Positions 31,161 to 40,429 of a stretch of 64,000 bases of DNA are shown here, piece by piece. Origin of the DNA: JANOSH01 sp031415695 (GTDB lineage: Bacteria; Actinomycetota; Acidimicrobiia; Acidimicrobiales; Ilumatobacteraceae). The first letter of the stretch is position 1, and every line of letters begins with the position of its first letter. Position numbers and translations under genes: made by a program. The DNA lies in the NCBI GenBank assembly GCA_031415695.1, contig JANOSH010000027.1:1-64000 (forward strand), given 5' to 3'. The notes beneath the pieces are model-generated. The model was not told where the DNA came from. It searched no databases and worked only from the letters and a program-made list of their open reading frames with translations.

Positions 31161-33338
31161 CTAGATGTTGTCGAACACATGGATACGCCCGACGTAACAC
31201 GACACCCACAACTGACGAGCTTCGTCGTCATAGGTGATGCCGATGGGGTGAAAGCTCGTGGGCACTACCTGCACCACAGCCATGGTGTCGGTCAGAATTT
31301 TGGATGCCGTGCCTGACTCGTAGTTGACGACGAACATGTGGCGGCCGTCGGCGGCGAGCGCCGCGCTGCGAACCTGGACACCGGTGGCGACGCGGGCGGT
31401 GACGATTCCGGTCGCGACATCCATTCGGGCCACCCCGCCGTCCTCATTCAGCGTGACGTACAACGTGCGACCATCGGGCGACAAGTTGAGGTGTCGTGGG
31501 CCTCCGCCGACGTTAGCGATGCGTCGGCTTACCGCCCCCGACGCTAGGTCGACAGCGACCACTTCACCTTGACCCATAAGAGCTATATATGCCGTTGTTG
31601 AATCGGGAGAAATGGCGATGCCCCGGGGATACCGGCCCAATTGGGGTGAACGGCGTACCTCTTTGCCCGTGGAGGTGTCGATGATGGACACATCCCAGTC
31701 GCACCAGTTGGTGACCACCAAGGTGGCACCGTCGGGACTCATTGCTAGGTACTTCGGGACCCGACCAACCGGGATGACCTGATCAATCGTGAGGGAAGCG
31801 ACGTCGACTCGGTACACCGTGCTGGCACCCACCCGGCTGACGGGCGAGCAGGCGTCGAAGCCTTCAGCTTCTTGCCCGGCCCCGTACATAGAATAGTTGC
31901 TGACGTACATCCACCGTCCGTTCGGATGCGCCGCGGCCTCGACCGGGGCTCCGGCAACACCACCGACGTTGTCGTCGATAGTGCGCAACAGTCGCCCGTC
32001 ACGGTCATAGACCGTAATGGAGTGGTTGTACATCATATTTTGGGCGAACATCAGCCCTCCGCCCGATGCAACCACCGACTTTGGCGAGATGGAACCGCCG
32101 ATCACAAAAGACTCTCGCAGGATGCCATCGGACGACGGCGTGGCCCCGGAAGTTGACGGGTTGTCGACGCCTGCGTCTGGCGCTGGCGGGCCGAGAAAAA
32201 TGCCGCCAAGATCGACAACTACGTGGCCCGTTCGAGCCGCGAGGAGGTTCACTTGTCCCCCGCGCCCGAGCCGCACGAGGGACAGGTTGGCAATGGTCTG
32301 CCACGAGCGGTCGACATTCAAGGTAGACGTGTCTGGCGCCGGGGTTCCCGCAGGCCACGCCGAAAGATAGCCAGGGCGAGATGCCTCGGTCGCTGTGACA
32401 TTCAAAAACGCCGCAGCGCCGGGTCCCACGGTCAACGAGCGCGCCACCCCGCCAACGAGACGTTGCGAGGGTGCTCCTACGCGAGTGTCGAGAAGGCGCC
32501 TCGGGCTATTTGGGACAAACAATCCATCGACCCCCGCCGCTCCGTTGGCGCCCGTGAATGAGCCGACGAGATCAACTATGATATGACCGCCCGCCGCGCT
32601 ATACACGTCGATGGACGACGTGGCGGCACCAACCGGCACAATGACCAGGTTTGCCACGGTTTGGCCCACCCGTTCGATATTGAGATTCGAGGCTAACGGC
32701 CGGGCGGAACCAGTTGGGTACGCGGTAAAGAATCCGGATCCGGTCGCTTGGGTCACGGTGAGGTTCACCGCAACAGCGGCCGCGCCCGCGGGTACAGCAA
32801 CGCTAAGCGTTCCGGAAGGAGGAACGATGCTAGTCAGCCGCGTGTCGATGAGGCGACGAGGACTCTCGGCTATGAGCCTCCCCGAAGTTGCGGTGGACGC
32901 AGGCACCCAGGCTGCCGTGACGTCGATAATGAGGTGAACATCTACGGCCGAAAACACTTCGACCGCGCCGTCGACCCCGACGGGCACAACCACAAGATTG
33001 GCAAGGGTTTGGCCAGCTCGTTCGATGTTCAGATTCGATGCCAGCGGCCGTGCTTGCCCCGCTGGGAACACCGTTACATAACCGGGACCCGAAGCTTGCG
33101 TAGCGGTGACGTTGATGGCCACCGCAGTTGCGGCCGCCGGAACACCAGCGCGGCCAGCCACGGGTACGACGAGGCGTGCCACACGTGTGCCGCTCGACCT
33201 GGTGTCGACCAGACGGGCCGGTTCCACGGGAACCATCCGTGCCGACGCCACCTCGGCGGTCGCTACCTGCTCGTGGCCCGGCCATACACCTGCTGCGACA
33301 CCGAGAGCAGCGACAAGAACGCAGCGGCCGAGTTTCAT
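31161..33338 (-). CDS. Secreted protein with VDTR-type surface repeats and a YVTN beta-propeller
   Basis: A 725-residue exported protein with signal peptide (MKLGRCVLVAALGVAAGVWP, cut near the following ATA). Residues about 40-400 carry repeated ~115-residue modules, each opening with (V)DTR and containing VAxNVTATxAxGPG, ASNLNxERxGQTxANLVxVPVG and HLIxDVTxxW-type strands. These modules are common in surface proteins of actinobacteria. The last ~300 residues form a YVTN-type propeller with blades such as GATLVVTNWCDWDVSIIDTS and SPDGRTLYVTLNEDGG. Probably a cell-surface or secreted protein; ligand unknown. It lies 3 bp after the helicase gene. Confidence 0.86.
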   Translation of the reverse strand: MKLGRCVLVAALGVAAGVWPGHEQVATAEVASARMVPVEPARLVDTRSSGTRVARLVVPVAGRAGVPAAATAVAINVTATQASGPGYVTVFPAGQARPLASNLNIERAGQTLANLVVVPVGVDGAVEVFSAVDVHLIIDVTAAWVPASTATSGRLIAESPRRLIDTRLTSIVPPSGTLSVAVPAGAAAVAVNLTVTQATGSGFFTAYPTGSARPLASNLNIERVGQTVANLVIVPVGAATSSIDVYSAAGGHIIVDLVGSFTGANGAAGVDGLFVPNSPRRLLDTRVGAPSQRLVGGVARSLTVGPGAAAFLNVTATEASRPGYLSAWPAGTPAPDTSTLNVDRSWQTIANLSLVRLGRGGQVNLLAARTGHVVVDLGGIFLGPPAPDAGVDNPSTSGATPSSDGILRESFVIGGSISPKSVVASGGGLMFAQNMMYNHSITVYDRDGRLLRTIDDNVGGVAGAPVEAAAHPNGRWMYVSNYSMYGAGQEAEGFDACSPVSRVGASTVYRVDVASLTIDQVIPVGRVPKYLAMSPDGATLVVTNWCDWDVSIIDTSTGKEVRRSPQLGRYPRGIAISPDSTTAYIALMGQGEVVAVDLASGAVSRRIANVGGGPRHLNLSPDGRTLYVTLNEDGGVARMDVATGIVTARVATGVQVRSAALAADGRHMFVVNYESGTASKILTDTMAVVQVVPTSFHPIGITYDDEARQLWVSCYVGRIHVFDNI

Positions 33339-33341
33339 TGG

Positions 33342-35633
33342 CTACACCTTTTCGAGTGGGGTCCAAGCGAGCAACAAGGTCTTGGTGCCGACGTCGCGAA
33401 AACGCACCGTGGCCTCGGTCTTATCGCCCTCGCCCCGCAGTTCGAGCAAAACACCCTCGCCAAACTTGGCGTGACGAACATCGTCGCCGAGGCGAAGCCC
33501 GAGGTCATCGGCACCCGTCGGTACTGGCGCCTTGGCCGAGGCTCGCAACGCGGCATCGACGACGCGTTCCCGGTGTGCCACCCGGTCGTCTTCGTCGGGG
33601 TCGAAGCTGCCGAAACTGGAACGACGAGGTTGGGGCCGGCCTGACGAACTGTCGGACGTGCGATCGTTCGAACCCCAGTTGTTGTCGAATCGTCGGACGC
33701 TGGCGCGGCCCGAACGACGCGATCGCTCGCCAATGTTCTCGATGAGCTCGGGCGGGATCTCGTCGAGGAAACGCGACGGCGGGTTGTATTGGGTAGAGCC
33801 GTACAACATTCGGCTCCACGCATGGCTAACAAATAGTCGTTGCATGGCACGAGTAATGCCCACATACGCGAGGCGGCGTTCTTCTTCGAGTTCCTCGGGA
33901 TCATTCAGCGCGCGGATGTGCGGGAAGACTCCCTCTTCACAGCCTGCGAGAAACACGACTGGGAACTCAAGCCCTTTGGCCGAGTGCAGGGTCATGAGTA
34001 CAACGCGACTGTCGTCGCCGTCGATCTGGTCGGTATCGGCGACGAGCGCAACCTGTTCGAGGAACTGGGCAATCGATTCGAACGATTCGGCCGAACCAAC
34101 CAACTCCTCGAGGTTTTCGAGCCGACCAGCCGATTCGACCGTGTTCTCGGCCGTGAGTTCGCCAATGTACCCGGTTCGTTCCAACGCCTCTTTAAGGACC
34201 TCGGCCGGGCCGAGGTCGGCCATGTCGATCAGCGAGTCGAGAATGCCGACGAAGGCCCGGATGCCGCGACCAGCGGGACCGGTGATGCCCGCTTCGTCGG
34301 TGTACCGGAGTGTTTGGGTGAAGGTAAGCCCGTGCGCGTTGGCATACAAGTCGAGCCGAGCCACCGACGTGTCGCCGATGCCTCGCTTGGGAACATTGAG
34401 CACCCGTTTGGCGCTGACTTCGTCGGCGGGGTTGGCGACAAGTTTCAGGTAAGCGAGCGCATCTTTCACTTCGCGACGGTCGTAGAACCGAGTTCCACCA
34501 ACGACCTTGTAGGGCACACCAGAGCGCATAAGACCCTCTTCGAGCACCCGACTTTGGCCATTTGTGCGATAAAACACGGCCATGTCGCCCCAGCGGTGAT
34601 CGCCGCCGTCGTGCAGCTGCGTGAGACGATGCGAGATCCACTGCGACTCATCGCCTTCATCCTCTGCGTGGTAGCGGGTGATCTTGTCGCCAGGCCCGGC
34701 GTCGCTCCAGAGCTGTTTGGCTTTGCGGCTCGAGTTGCGCTCGATGACCGCGTTGGCTGCATCGAGAATGGTCTGGCTCGACCTATAGTTCTGCTCAAGC
34801 AAAATGGTGGTGACGTCGGGAAATGCATGCTCGAAGTCGAGGATGTTGGTGAAATCGGCACCCCGGAACCGGTAGATCGATTGGTCGCTGTCGCCTACCA
34901 CGGTGACGTTCTGGTGGGCCGCTCCAAGTTGGAGGACGATTTCGTTCTGGGCCTTGTTGGTGTCTTGATACTCGTCGACCAGCACCGTTTCGAAGCGATG
35001 CTGATAACTGGCAAGCACGTCGGGACGGCTGCGGAACAACTGCACGACGTTAACGAGCAGGTCGTCGAAATCCATAGCCCCGGCTTTGCGCAGGCGGTTT
35101 TGGTACTCGGCATAGATGTCGCCGACTTTGCGTTCGAAGATAGCTTCGGCACCGTCGAGGTATTCGGCCGGAAACACAAGGTCGTTCTTGGCTTGACTAA
35201 TGAGCGCATGCACACCACGGGGGGTGAATTTCTTGGCATCGAGTGAGAGGTCGCGGATGACATAGCCGGTCAGGCGTTCGGCGTCGGATTGGTCGTAGAT
35301 AGAAAAATTCGACGGATAGCCCAGTTGCGTGGCATCACGCCGCAAGATGCGCACACACGCGGAGTGAAATGTGCTGACCCACATCTTGTCGGCAACCGGG
35401 CCAATAAGCTTGGCAACACGCTCGCGCATTTCGCCTGCGGCCTTGTTTGTGAACGTGATAGCCAGAATGCTCAGGGGATGAGCGCCCTGCTCCTCGATGA
35501 GGTGAGCAATACGGTGAGTGAGCACCCGGGTCTTGCCCGAACCTGCGCCAGCAACGATGAGCAGCGGGCCGCCCTGGTGTACCACGGCATCTAATTGGTC
35601 GGGATTGAGCCCCACGCTATCGAATACGCCCAT
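33342..35633 (-). CDS. pcrA: UvrD/PcrA-type superfamily 1 DNA helicase
   Basis: A 763-residue 3'-5' helicase for repair and replication-fork maintenance. All SF1 motifs show: Q motif LNPDQLDAV, motif I AGAGSGKT (about 29-35), Ia TFTNKAAGEM, II VDEYQDTN, III VVGDSDQSIYRFRGA, IV LEQNYRSSQTIL, V VVLMTLHSAKGLEFPVVF, VI EEERRLAYVGITRA. The C-terminal Arg/Ser-rich linker and a Tudor-like end (GDDVRHAKFGEGVLLELRGE) match PcrA. ATG 35631-35633 is preferred over a GTG at 35666. Named pcrA by length and C-terminal end; UvrD2-type naming is an alternative. Confidence 0.93.
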   Translation of the reverse strand: MGVFDSVGLNPDQLDAVVHQGGPLLIVAGAGSGKTRVLTHRIAHLIEEQGAHPLSILAITFTNKAAGEMRERVAKLIGPVADKMWVSTFHSACVRILRRDATQLGYPSNFSIYDQSDAERLTGYVIRDLSLDAKKFTPRGVHALISQAKNDLVFPAEYLDGAEAIFERKVGDIYAEYQNRLRKAGAMDFDDLLVNVVQLFRSRPDVLASYQHRFETVLVDEYQDTNKAQNEIVLQLGAAHQNVTVVGDSDQSIYRFRGADFTNILDFEHAFPDVTTILLEQNYRSSQTILDAANAVIERNSSRKAKQLWSDAGPGDKITRYHAEDEGDESQWISHRLTQLHDGGDHRWGDMAVFYRTNGQSRVLEEGLMRSGVPYKVVGGTRFYDRREVKDALAYLKLVANPADEVSAKRVLNVPKRGIGDTSVARLDLYANAHGLTFTQTLRYTDEAGITGPAGRGIRAFVGILDSLIDMADLGPAEVLKEALERTGYIGELTAENTVESAGRLENLEELVGSAESFESIAQFLEQVALVADTDQIDGDDSRVVLMTLHSAKGLEFPVVFLAGCEEGVFPHIRALNDPEELEEERRLAYVGITRAMQRLFVSHAWSRMLYGSTQYNPPSRFLDEIPPELIENIGERSRRSGRASVRRFDNNWGSNDRTSDSSSGRPQPRRSSFGSFDPDEDDRVAHRERVVDAALRASAKAPVPTGADDLGLRLGDDVRHAKFGEGVLLELRGEGDKTEATVRFRDVGTKTLLLAWTPLEKV

Positions 35634-35659
35634 CGTAAGAATGATCCTAAAGGCGCTGT

Positions 35660-36610
35660 GTGACACAGTTAGGCATTGCCTACGATGAAATCATCAAAGA
35701 CGACCAATCTCTTGCCGAGCCCCGGGGAATGCCAGATCGCAGCATGCCCGACCCCATTTTGTCCGACGACGAGCCGAATACGGCAGCAAGTTTCGGTCTC
35801 ATTGCCTTGGCCACGGTCGTCCTGCTTGCCGGGTTTGCGCTAGTGGCATTTAGTGACCGCAAGGTCGACCCTGTTGCCGCGACAACATCCATCGCCATTT
35901 CCACTACTGCGGCCGTGACCACCGAGACACCGTCCACGCCAGCCACCAGCGCCATCAGCACCACCCCCGCCGACCCTGGCGCTCCGTCGACCACATTGCC
36001 CGCCGGTCAAATTGCTATTGCCGCTCCCGAAGCACGGCTCGCTGCGGGCGTCGTTCAGGTGCACCTCGTCGACACTGCCGGTGCCGTTTGTGCCAGTGGT
36101 CCCGGTGCCATCGTCACCGCCACGGGCGTTGTCCTCGCCCCTGTGTTGCAACCGGCGGGCGGATGTTCGAACCCCAACTATCAGGTCGACATGACCGCTG
36201 GCGGCACGAACACACTTGCGGTGCAGTTCCAGGCCGACCTTGTCGCCACTGACGCAGCCGCCGGTTACAGCTTGCTGCGGGTAACCCGCGACATCGATGG
36301 CCGAGTCCTGCCCACACCATCATTTTCTTCGTTGCAGCTCTGGCCCAATCCACTGACGGAATCGAAATACCAGGCGGCCAGCATCGCCGGTACCGGCGAT
36401 CAGCGTGTTGTCGAGTTCGCACCGAGCGCATTCGTGCCTCAGCCGTCGGGGTCACTGGCCCTCGTGCCCGGCCTCTCGGCTTCTGCCGGTGCAGTGGCGA
36501 TCGACTCGCTCGGTCGGTTGGTCGGAACTCTCACGACTGGCCCGAACACCGTATTCCTACCTGCGTCGGCGGCGGTGGCGCTGGCTCGAAGCGTCAACAT
36601 CGCGCTCTGA
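35660..36610 (+). CDS. Membrane-anchored protein with degenerate protease-like extracellular domain
   Basis: A 316-residue protein: short cytoplasmic N-terminus, one membrane helix (FGLIALATVVLLAGFALVAF, about 45-64), a Thr/Ser/Pro-rich linker and a C-terminal beta-rich domain. The latter resembles a trypsin-like fold in strand pattern (GAIVTATGVVLAPV, LVATDAAAGYSLLRV, GAVAIDSLGRLVG), but there is no GDSGG or catalytic Ser, so any protease activity is doubtful. GTG 35660 is the earliest start; ATG at 35729 or 35744 gives a shorter tail. It is divergent from pcrA with 26 bp between. Confidence 0.65.
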   Translation: MTQLGIAYDEIIKDDQSLAEPRGMPDRSMPDPILSDDEPNTAASFGLIALATVVLLAGFALVAFSDRKVDPVAATTSIAISTTAAVTTETPSTPATSAISTTPADPGAPSTTLPAGQIAIAAPEARLAAGVVQVHLVDTAGAVCASGPGAIVTATGVVLAPVLQPAGGCSNPNYQVDMTAGGTNTLAVQFQADLVATDAAAGYSLLRVTRDIDGRVLPTPSFSSLQLWPNPLTESKYQAASIAGTGDQRVVEFAPSAFVPQPSGSLALVPGLSASAGAVAIDSLGRLVGTLTTGPNTVFLPASAAVALARSVNIAL

Positions 36611-36623
36611 AACCGGCGTCTCA

Positions 36624-36635
36624 TAGCCTGCCAAT
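36624..36635 (+). promoter_or_regulatory. Leaderless -10 before the HAD gene (TAGCCT-N6-GTG)
   Basis: TAGCCT at 36624-36629, then six bases, then GTG at 36636. Identical hexamer and spacing to gnd and the desulfurase gene; no SD. Confidence 0.55.
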
Positions 36636-37283
36636 GTGATCGATTGCGGCGCGTTGTTGTTCGACCTAGATGGCACGCTGGTCGACTCCGCCCATGTATT
36701 GGAACGCACATGGACCACGTGGGCGTCGATCCACAACCTGAACGCCGCCGACGTCGTGGCTTTTGTACACGGTCGACGCGCTATTGAAACTGTGCAACAT
36801 TTCGTGCCCGGTTCCAATCTCTTGGCCGAGGTTGCGCGGGTTCAAGGAATCGAGCTCTCCGAGCTGGAATCGATTTTGCCCATGCCCGGGGCCATGGAAA
36901 CTCTCGATGTACTGACCCCGAAGCAGTGGGCCGTCGTTTCTTCCGGCAGCCGCGCGCTCGCTATTGCACGTCTGGTCGCGGCCGGTCTTGAGACTCCCCC
37001 GGTCCTGATTACCGCCGAGGACGTTGGTCGCGGTAAGCCTGACCCCGAGGGCTACCTTGCTGCTGCTTTGCGACTAGGTGTTGATCCAATGGACTGCATT
37101 GTTTTGGAGGATTCACCGTCGGGCGTCAAGGCCGGGAAGTTGGCAGGCTGCGTCGTGATTGGTATTGCATCGACTCATCGTCCCGACGAACTCAGCGCGG
37201 CCGATGGCATTGTGCCGTCGCTCACATCTATTCGGTTCGGCCGTAAAGACGGCCGGGTCGCACTCACGTTGCGCAGCCACTAG
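36636..37283 (+). CDS. HAD-superfamily phosphatase
   Basis: A 215-residue subfamily I HAD hydrolase. Motif I DLDGTLVDS (nucleophile and acid Asp), motif II in VVSSGSRAL, motif III Lys in GRGKPDPEGY and motif IV in VLEDSPSGVKAGKLAG. Layout matches sugar-phosphate or beta-phosphoglucomutase-like phosphatases; substrate not assignable. GTG start with a leaderless-type promoter; its end overlaps the convergent glutamate dehydrogenase gene by 4 bp. Confidence 0.9.
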   Translation: MIDCGALLFDLDGTLVDSAHVLERTWTTWASIHNLNAADVVAFVHGRRAIETVQHFVPGSNLLAEVARVQGIELSELESILPMPGAMETLDVLTPKQWAVVSSGSRALAIARLVAAGLETPPVLITAEDVGRGKPDPEGYLAAALRLGVDPMDCIVLEDSPSGVKAGKLAGCVVIGIASTHRPDELSAADGIVPSLTSIRFGRKDGRVALTLRSH

Positions 37284-40200
37284 ACGGTGTTGGCGAGATT
37301 GTGCAGTTGGCGAACTCCGACAGTCAACGTCGTGAGATCGAAAACTCCGCCGCTTCGAACTTCGGCGAACAAGCGTCGTGTGCGTTCGACCGAGCGTTGG
37401 CTATCACTAGCCCACGATGCCACCAGCACGTCGGGCGCGTCGAACGAGTCACCCGAACGCAGCACACTGTCGCACAGGCTGCGCATACCACCCACGAGGT
37501 GGTCTCGTACCGCGCCCCGAGCCTGAGCCTCCCAACGGGTCTGGCGAGGCAGCGCTCCGACCCGTTCCCACAACCATCCGAGATCGAGTTCGTCGTACAC
37601 ACCCCAGTACACGCGAGCTGCGTCGTCGACGCTACGACCTCGTGCCTCGGACAGCTCGACAATGTCGAGCGCAGTGTGGAGCCACGGCCAGGCTGCGGCG
37701 CGTCGGGCCAGCTCGGCCGGAACCCCTTGCTCACGCCATCGTGCCGCCGCGCCGCCGATAGCACGACCGACGGTTCCCCCGAAGGCCGCCTCGGCCCGCG
37801 CCGCCAGCGTCTCGACGCCTGCTCCAAACTCGGCAACGGTTGCTACCAGATCGACCGGGGCGCGCCCATGGCGTAGTAGCCACAGCGTGGTTCGTTCGAC
37901 AACCTCGCGAAGTTGAACGAGCAGTTCGAGCTGCACCTCAGAGTCAACCTTGAGCAGCTCGACCTTGTCCCACCACTGCGGCAGATCGACGATGCCTCGC
38001 GCAACGAACCATGCCCGCGTTGCATCGTGGAGTGACGCACCAGTTTCTTCGGTCATGCGATGGTCAAACGATATGCCCGAATGGTTGACCATCTCGTTAA
38101 TGAGTACCGTGAGCGTGATTTCCCGCCGCAACCGATGCTGGCTGATCTCGGCCGCAAACCGGGTACGCATAGCAGCGGGGAAATACCGGGTAAGTAACGA
38201 ACCGAGTGCGGGTTCGTCGGGTAACCCGGTCTTGACGAGTTCGGCGAAGTTCGTGGTTTTTGTGTACGCCAGTAGCACCGCAAACTCCGGTGCCGTGAGC
38301 GCAAGGTTTGCCGCCGACCGCTCGGCTAGTACCTTGGAAGTTGGTAAGTGTTCGAGCTGTCGATCGACGAGCCCCTCGGTCTCCAACGACTTCAGGTAGC
38401 GGGCGTGAACGTCGATCATTGGCAACGCCCGACGCCGGGCTATAGCGAGGGCCAGGTTCTGATCGTGGTTGTCGTCGAGAACCGCTGCGGCCACGTCGTC
38501 CTGCATCGAGGCCAGGAACGCCGAACGTTCACCCGCCAGCAGTGAACCCGACGCCAACGCCGCGGCCAACGCAATCTTGATGTTGACTTCGTGGTCGCTG
38601 CAGTCGACGCCAGCTGAGTTGTCGATGGCATCTGTGTTCACCAGTCCACCGGCCAGCGCGTACTCGATACGGCCGAGTTGCGTAAGCCCGAGGTTGCCGC
38701 CCTCGGCAACAATTCGGCACCTAAGATCGGTGCCGTCAATGCGAACACTGTCGTTCACGCGGTCACCCACATCGTCGTGTCGTTCGGACCCGGCCTTCAC
38801 ATACGTGCCGATTCCGCCGTTCCACAACAGGTCGACAGGCGCCCGCAAGATGCTGCTGATCAGGTCATTGGGGGTGACACGCTCCGCCCAGATACCGAGT
38901 CGTTCACGAACCGGTGCCGGAACGTCGATTGACTTGAGCGTGCGTAGCCACACGCCGCCGCCGACCGACAGTAACGCCCGGTTGTAGTCGTCCCAGCTCG
39001 ATGCTGGCAGCTCAAAGAGTCGTTGTCGTTCCGCAAAACTTGTGGCCGGATCGGGGTTCGGGTCGACGAAGATGTGGCGGTGATCAAAGGCGGCTACCAA
39101 CCGAACGTGGGCGGAACGCAAGAGACCGTTGCCGAACACGTCACCCGACATGTCACCAATGCCCACAATGGTGAGTTGGTACGTATCGGCATCGAGGCCA
39201 AGGCCGCGCATGTGCCGTCGAACGCTTTCCCACGCCCCACGAGACGTAATGGCCATGGCCTTGTGGTCGTAGCCCTCGCTGCCACCAGAAGCGAACGCAT
39301 CACCCATCCAAAAGTCGCGGCTCACGGCAATCTGGTTAGCGGTGTCGCTGAACCGAGCGGTTCCTTTGTCGGCAGCGACCACCAGGTACGTGTCGTCACC
39401 GTCATGACACACCACCCCATCGGGCTTCACAACATCGCCATCGACGACGTTATCGGTGAGGTCGAGCAATGCGTTGATGAAGATTTGGTAGGCCCCGATG
39501 CCGGCACCTTTTTTGACGAAAAATCCACCCTTGGCGCCCACTGGAACAATCACGGCGTTTTTGACCATTTGCGCCTTCATCAGTCCCAGGACCTCGGTAC
39601 GCAGGTCGTCTCGGCGATCGCTCCAGCGGATACCACCGCGGGCCACATCACCGCCGCGAAGATGCACTCCTTCGACCGCTGGGCCGCATACCCAGATCTC
39701 GTGGGCGGGGCGTGGCAACGGCAAATCGGCAATCTTTGCAGGGTCAAATTTGAACGCCGAAGCTCCGCGATGGGGCGCGTAGACGTTGGTGCGGACGGTT
39801 GCGAGGATGAGGCCAAGAACAGCCCGCAACGCCCGGTCGTCGTCGAGGCTGACGACGGCGTCGAGCATGGTGGCGAGGCCGTCGATCACCGGATCGGCAA
39901 GGTGCGCCGAGGCCGGGTTGAAGCGAGCGTCAAACAGTGCACACAACGCCGCGGCAACCAGCGGATTGCGTAACAACGCCCACTCGACAGCGTCCTGACT
40001 GACGCTGGGGTTTACCTGGCGTTGGTAGCGGGCGTAGGAACGCAAAACGTCGACCTGGCCAACATCGAGCGATGCCGAAATCACAAGCCGGTTGAAACCA
40101 TCGGCGTCGACCTCACCCGCCCACAGCCCTTCCAACGCCACCACGACCCGGTCGCGTACGGCCCGGTCGTGAAGGGCATCAGCAGGTGTAGATCGCACGC

Positions 40201-40378
40201 CAAGGTCGTGCACCCATCGATTGGTAGCTGTTTGCTCGTTGCGCTCGTCGAGCACCTCGAGGCCCAGTCGTTCAAGCAGCGGGACGATCGACGACAAAGT
40301 GGCCGGCTGACCTGAGACCGATACCCGCACGCGACACTCGCCGTCGCCCGGAACGATGTCGATACGAGTCTCGGCCAC
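37280..40378 (-). CDS. NAD-specific glutamate dehydrogenase, ~1030-residue form
   Basis: Interconverts glutamate and 2-oxoglutarate plus ammonia. The protein matches the large bacterial GDH family: VHLRGGDVARGGIRWSDR, DLRTEVLGLMKAQMVKNAV, and the catalytic VPVGAKGGFFVKKG are near residues 250-305, followed by VCHDGDDTYLVVAADKGTA and GIGDMSGDVFGNG. At 1032 residues it lacks most of the ~550-residue N-terminal ACT/regulatory part of the 180-kDa enzymes (about 1600 residues), and fits the ~115-kDa class. The N-terminus (about 1-60) resembles one ACT-like module. No frameshift or upstream remnant is seen in the 51 bp to the divergent gene, so the short form seems genuine. Confidence 0.9.
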   Translation of the reverse strand: MAETRIDIVPGDGECRVRVSVSGQPATLSSIVPLLERLGLEVLDERNEQTATNRWVHDLGVRSTPADALHDRAVRDRVVVALEGLWAGEVDADGFNRLVISASLDVGQVDVLRSYARYQRQVNPSVSQDAVEWALLRNPLVAAALCALFDARFNPASAHLADPVIDGLATMLDAVVSLDDDRALRAVLGLILATVRTNVYAPHRGASAFKFDPAKIADLPLPRPAHEIWVCGPAVEGVHLRGGDVARGGIRWSDRRDDLRTEVLGLMKAQMVKNAVIVPVGAKGGFFVKKGAGIGAYQIFINALLDLTDNVVDGDVVKPDGVVCHDGDDTYLVVAADKGTARFSDTANQIAVSRDFWMGDAFASGGSEGYDHKAMAITSRGAWESVRRHMRGLGLDADTYQLTIVGIGDMSGDVFGNGLLRSAHVRLVAAFDHRHIFVDPNPDPATSFAERQRLFELPASSWDDYNRALLSVGGGVWLRTLKSIDVPAPVRERLGIWAERVTPNDLISSILRAPVDLLWNGGIGTYVKAGSERHDDVGDRVNDSVRIDGTDLRCRIVAEGGNLGLTQLGRIEYALAGGLVNTDAIDNSAGVDCSDHEVNIKIALAAALASGSLLAGERSAFLASMQDDVAAAVLDDNHDQNLALAIARRRALPMIDVHARYLKSLETEGLVDRQLEHLPTSKVLAERSAANLALTAPEFAVLLAYTKTTNFAELVKTGLPDEPALGSLLTRYFPAAMRTRFAAEISQHRLRREITLTVLINEMVNHSGISFDHRMTEETGASLHDATRAWFVARGIVDLPQWWDKVELLKVDSEVQLELLVQLREVVERTTLWLLRHGRAPVDLVATVAEFGAGVETLAARAEAAFGGTVGRAIGGAAARWREQGVPAELARRAAAWPWLHTALDIVELSEARGRSVDDAARVYWGVYDELDLGWLWERVGALPRQTRWEAQARGAVRDHLVGGMRSLCDSVLRSGDSFDAPDVLVASWASDSQRSVERTRRLFAEVRSGGVFDLTTLTVGVRQLHNLANTV

Positions 40379-40429
40379 AGCGCCATCGTATGCCCCTTTC
40401 GACTCAGTGAGCGTCTAGCCTCACCGTGC

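Noticed and set aside
33840..35246. A 468-residue plus-strand frame
   Set aside because: Antisense to the well-supported pcrA gene; no start signals and no recognisable domain.
35656..35668. Small palindrome CTGTGTGACACAG between pcrA and the divergent gene as a LexA box
   Set aside because: It does not match the actinobacterial SOS box (TCGAAC-N4-GTTCGA type) and is too short to support a call.
39023..39973. A 316-residue plus-strand frame
   Set aside because: Antisense to the catalytic region of glutamate dehydrogenase, with composition that fits a shadow frame.
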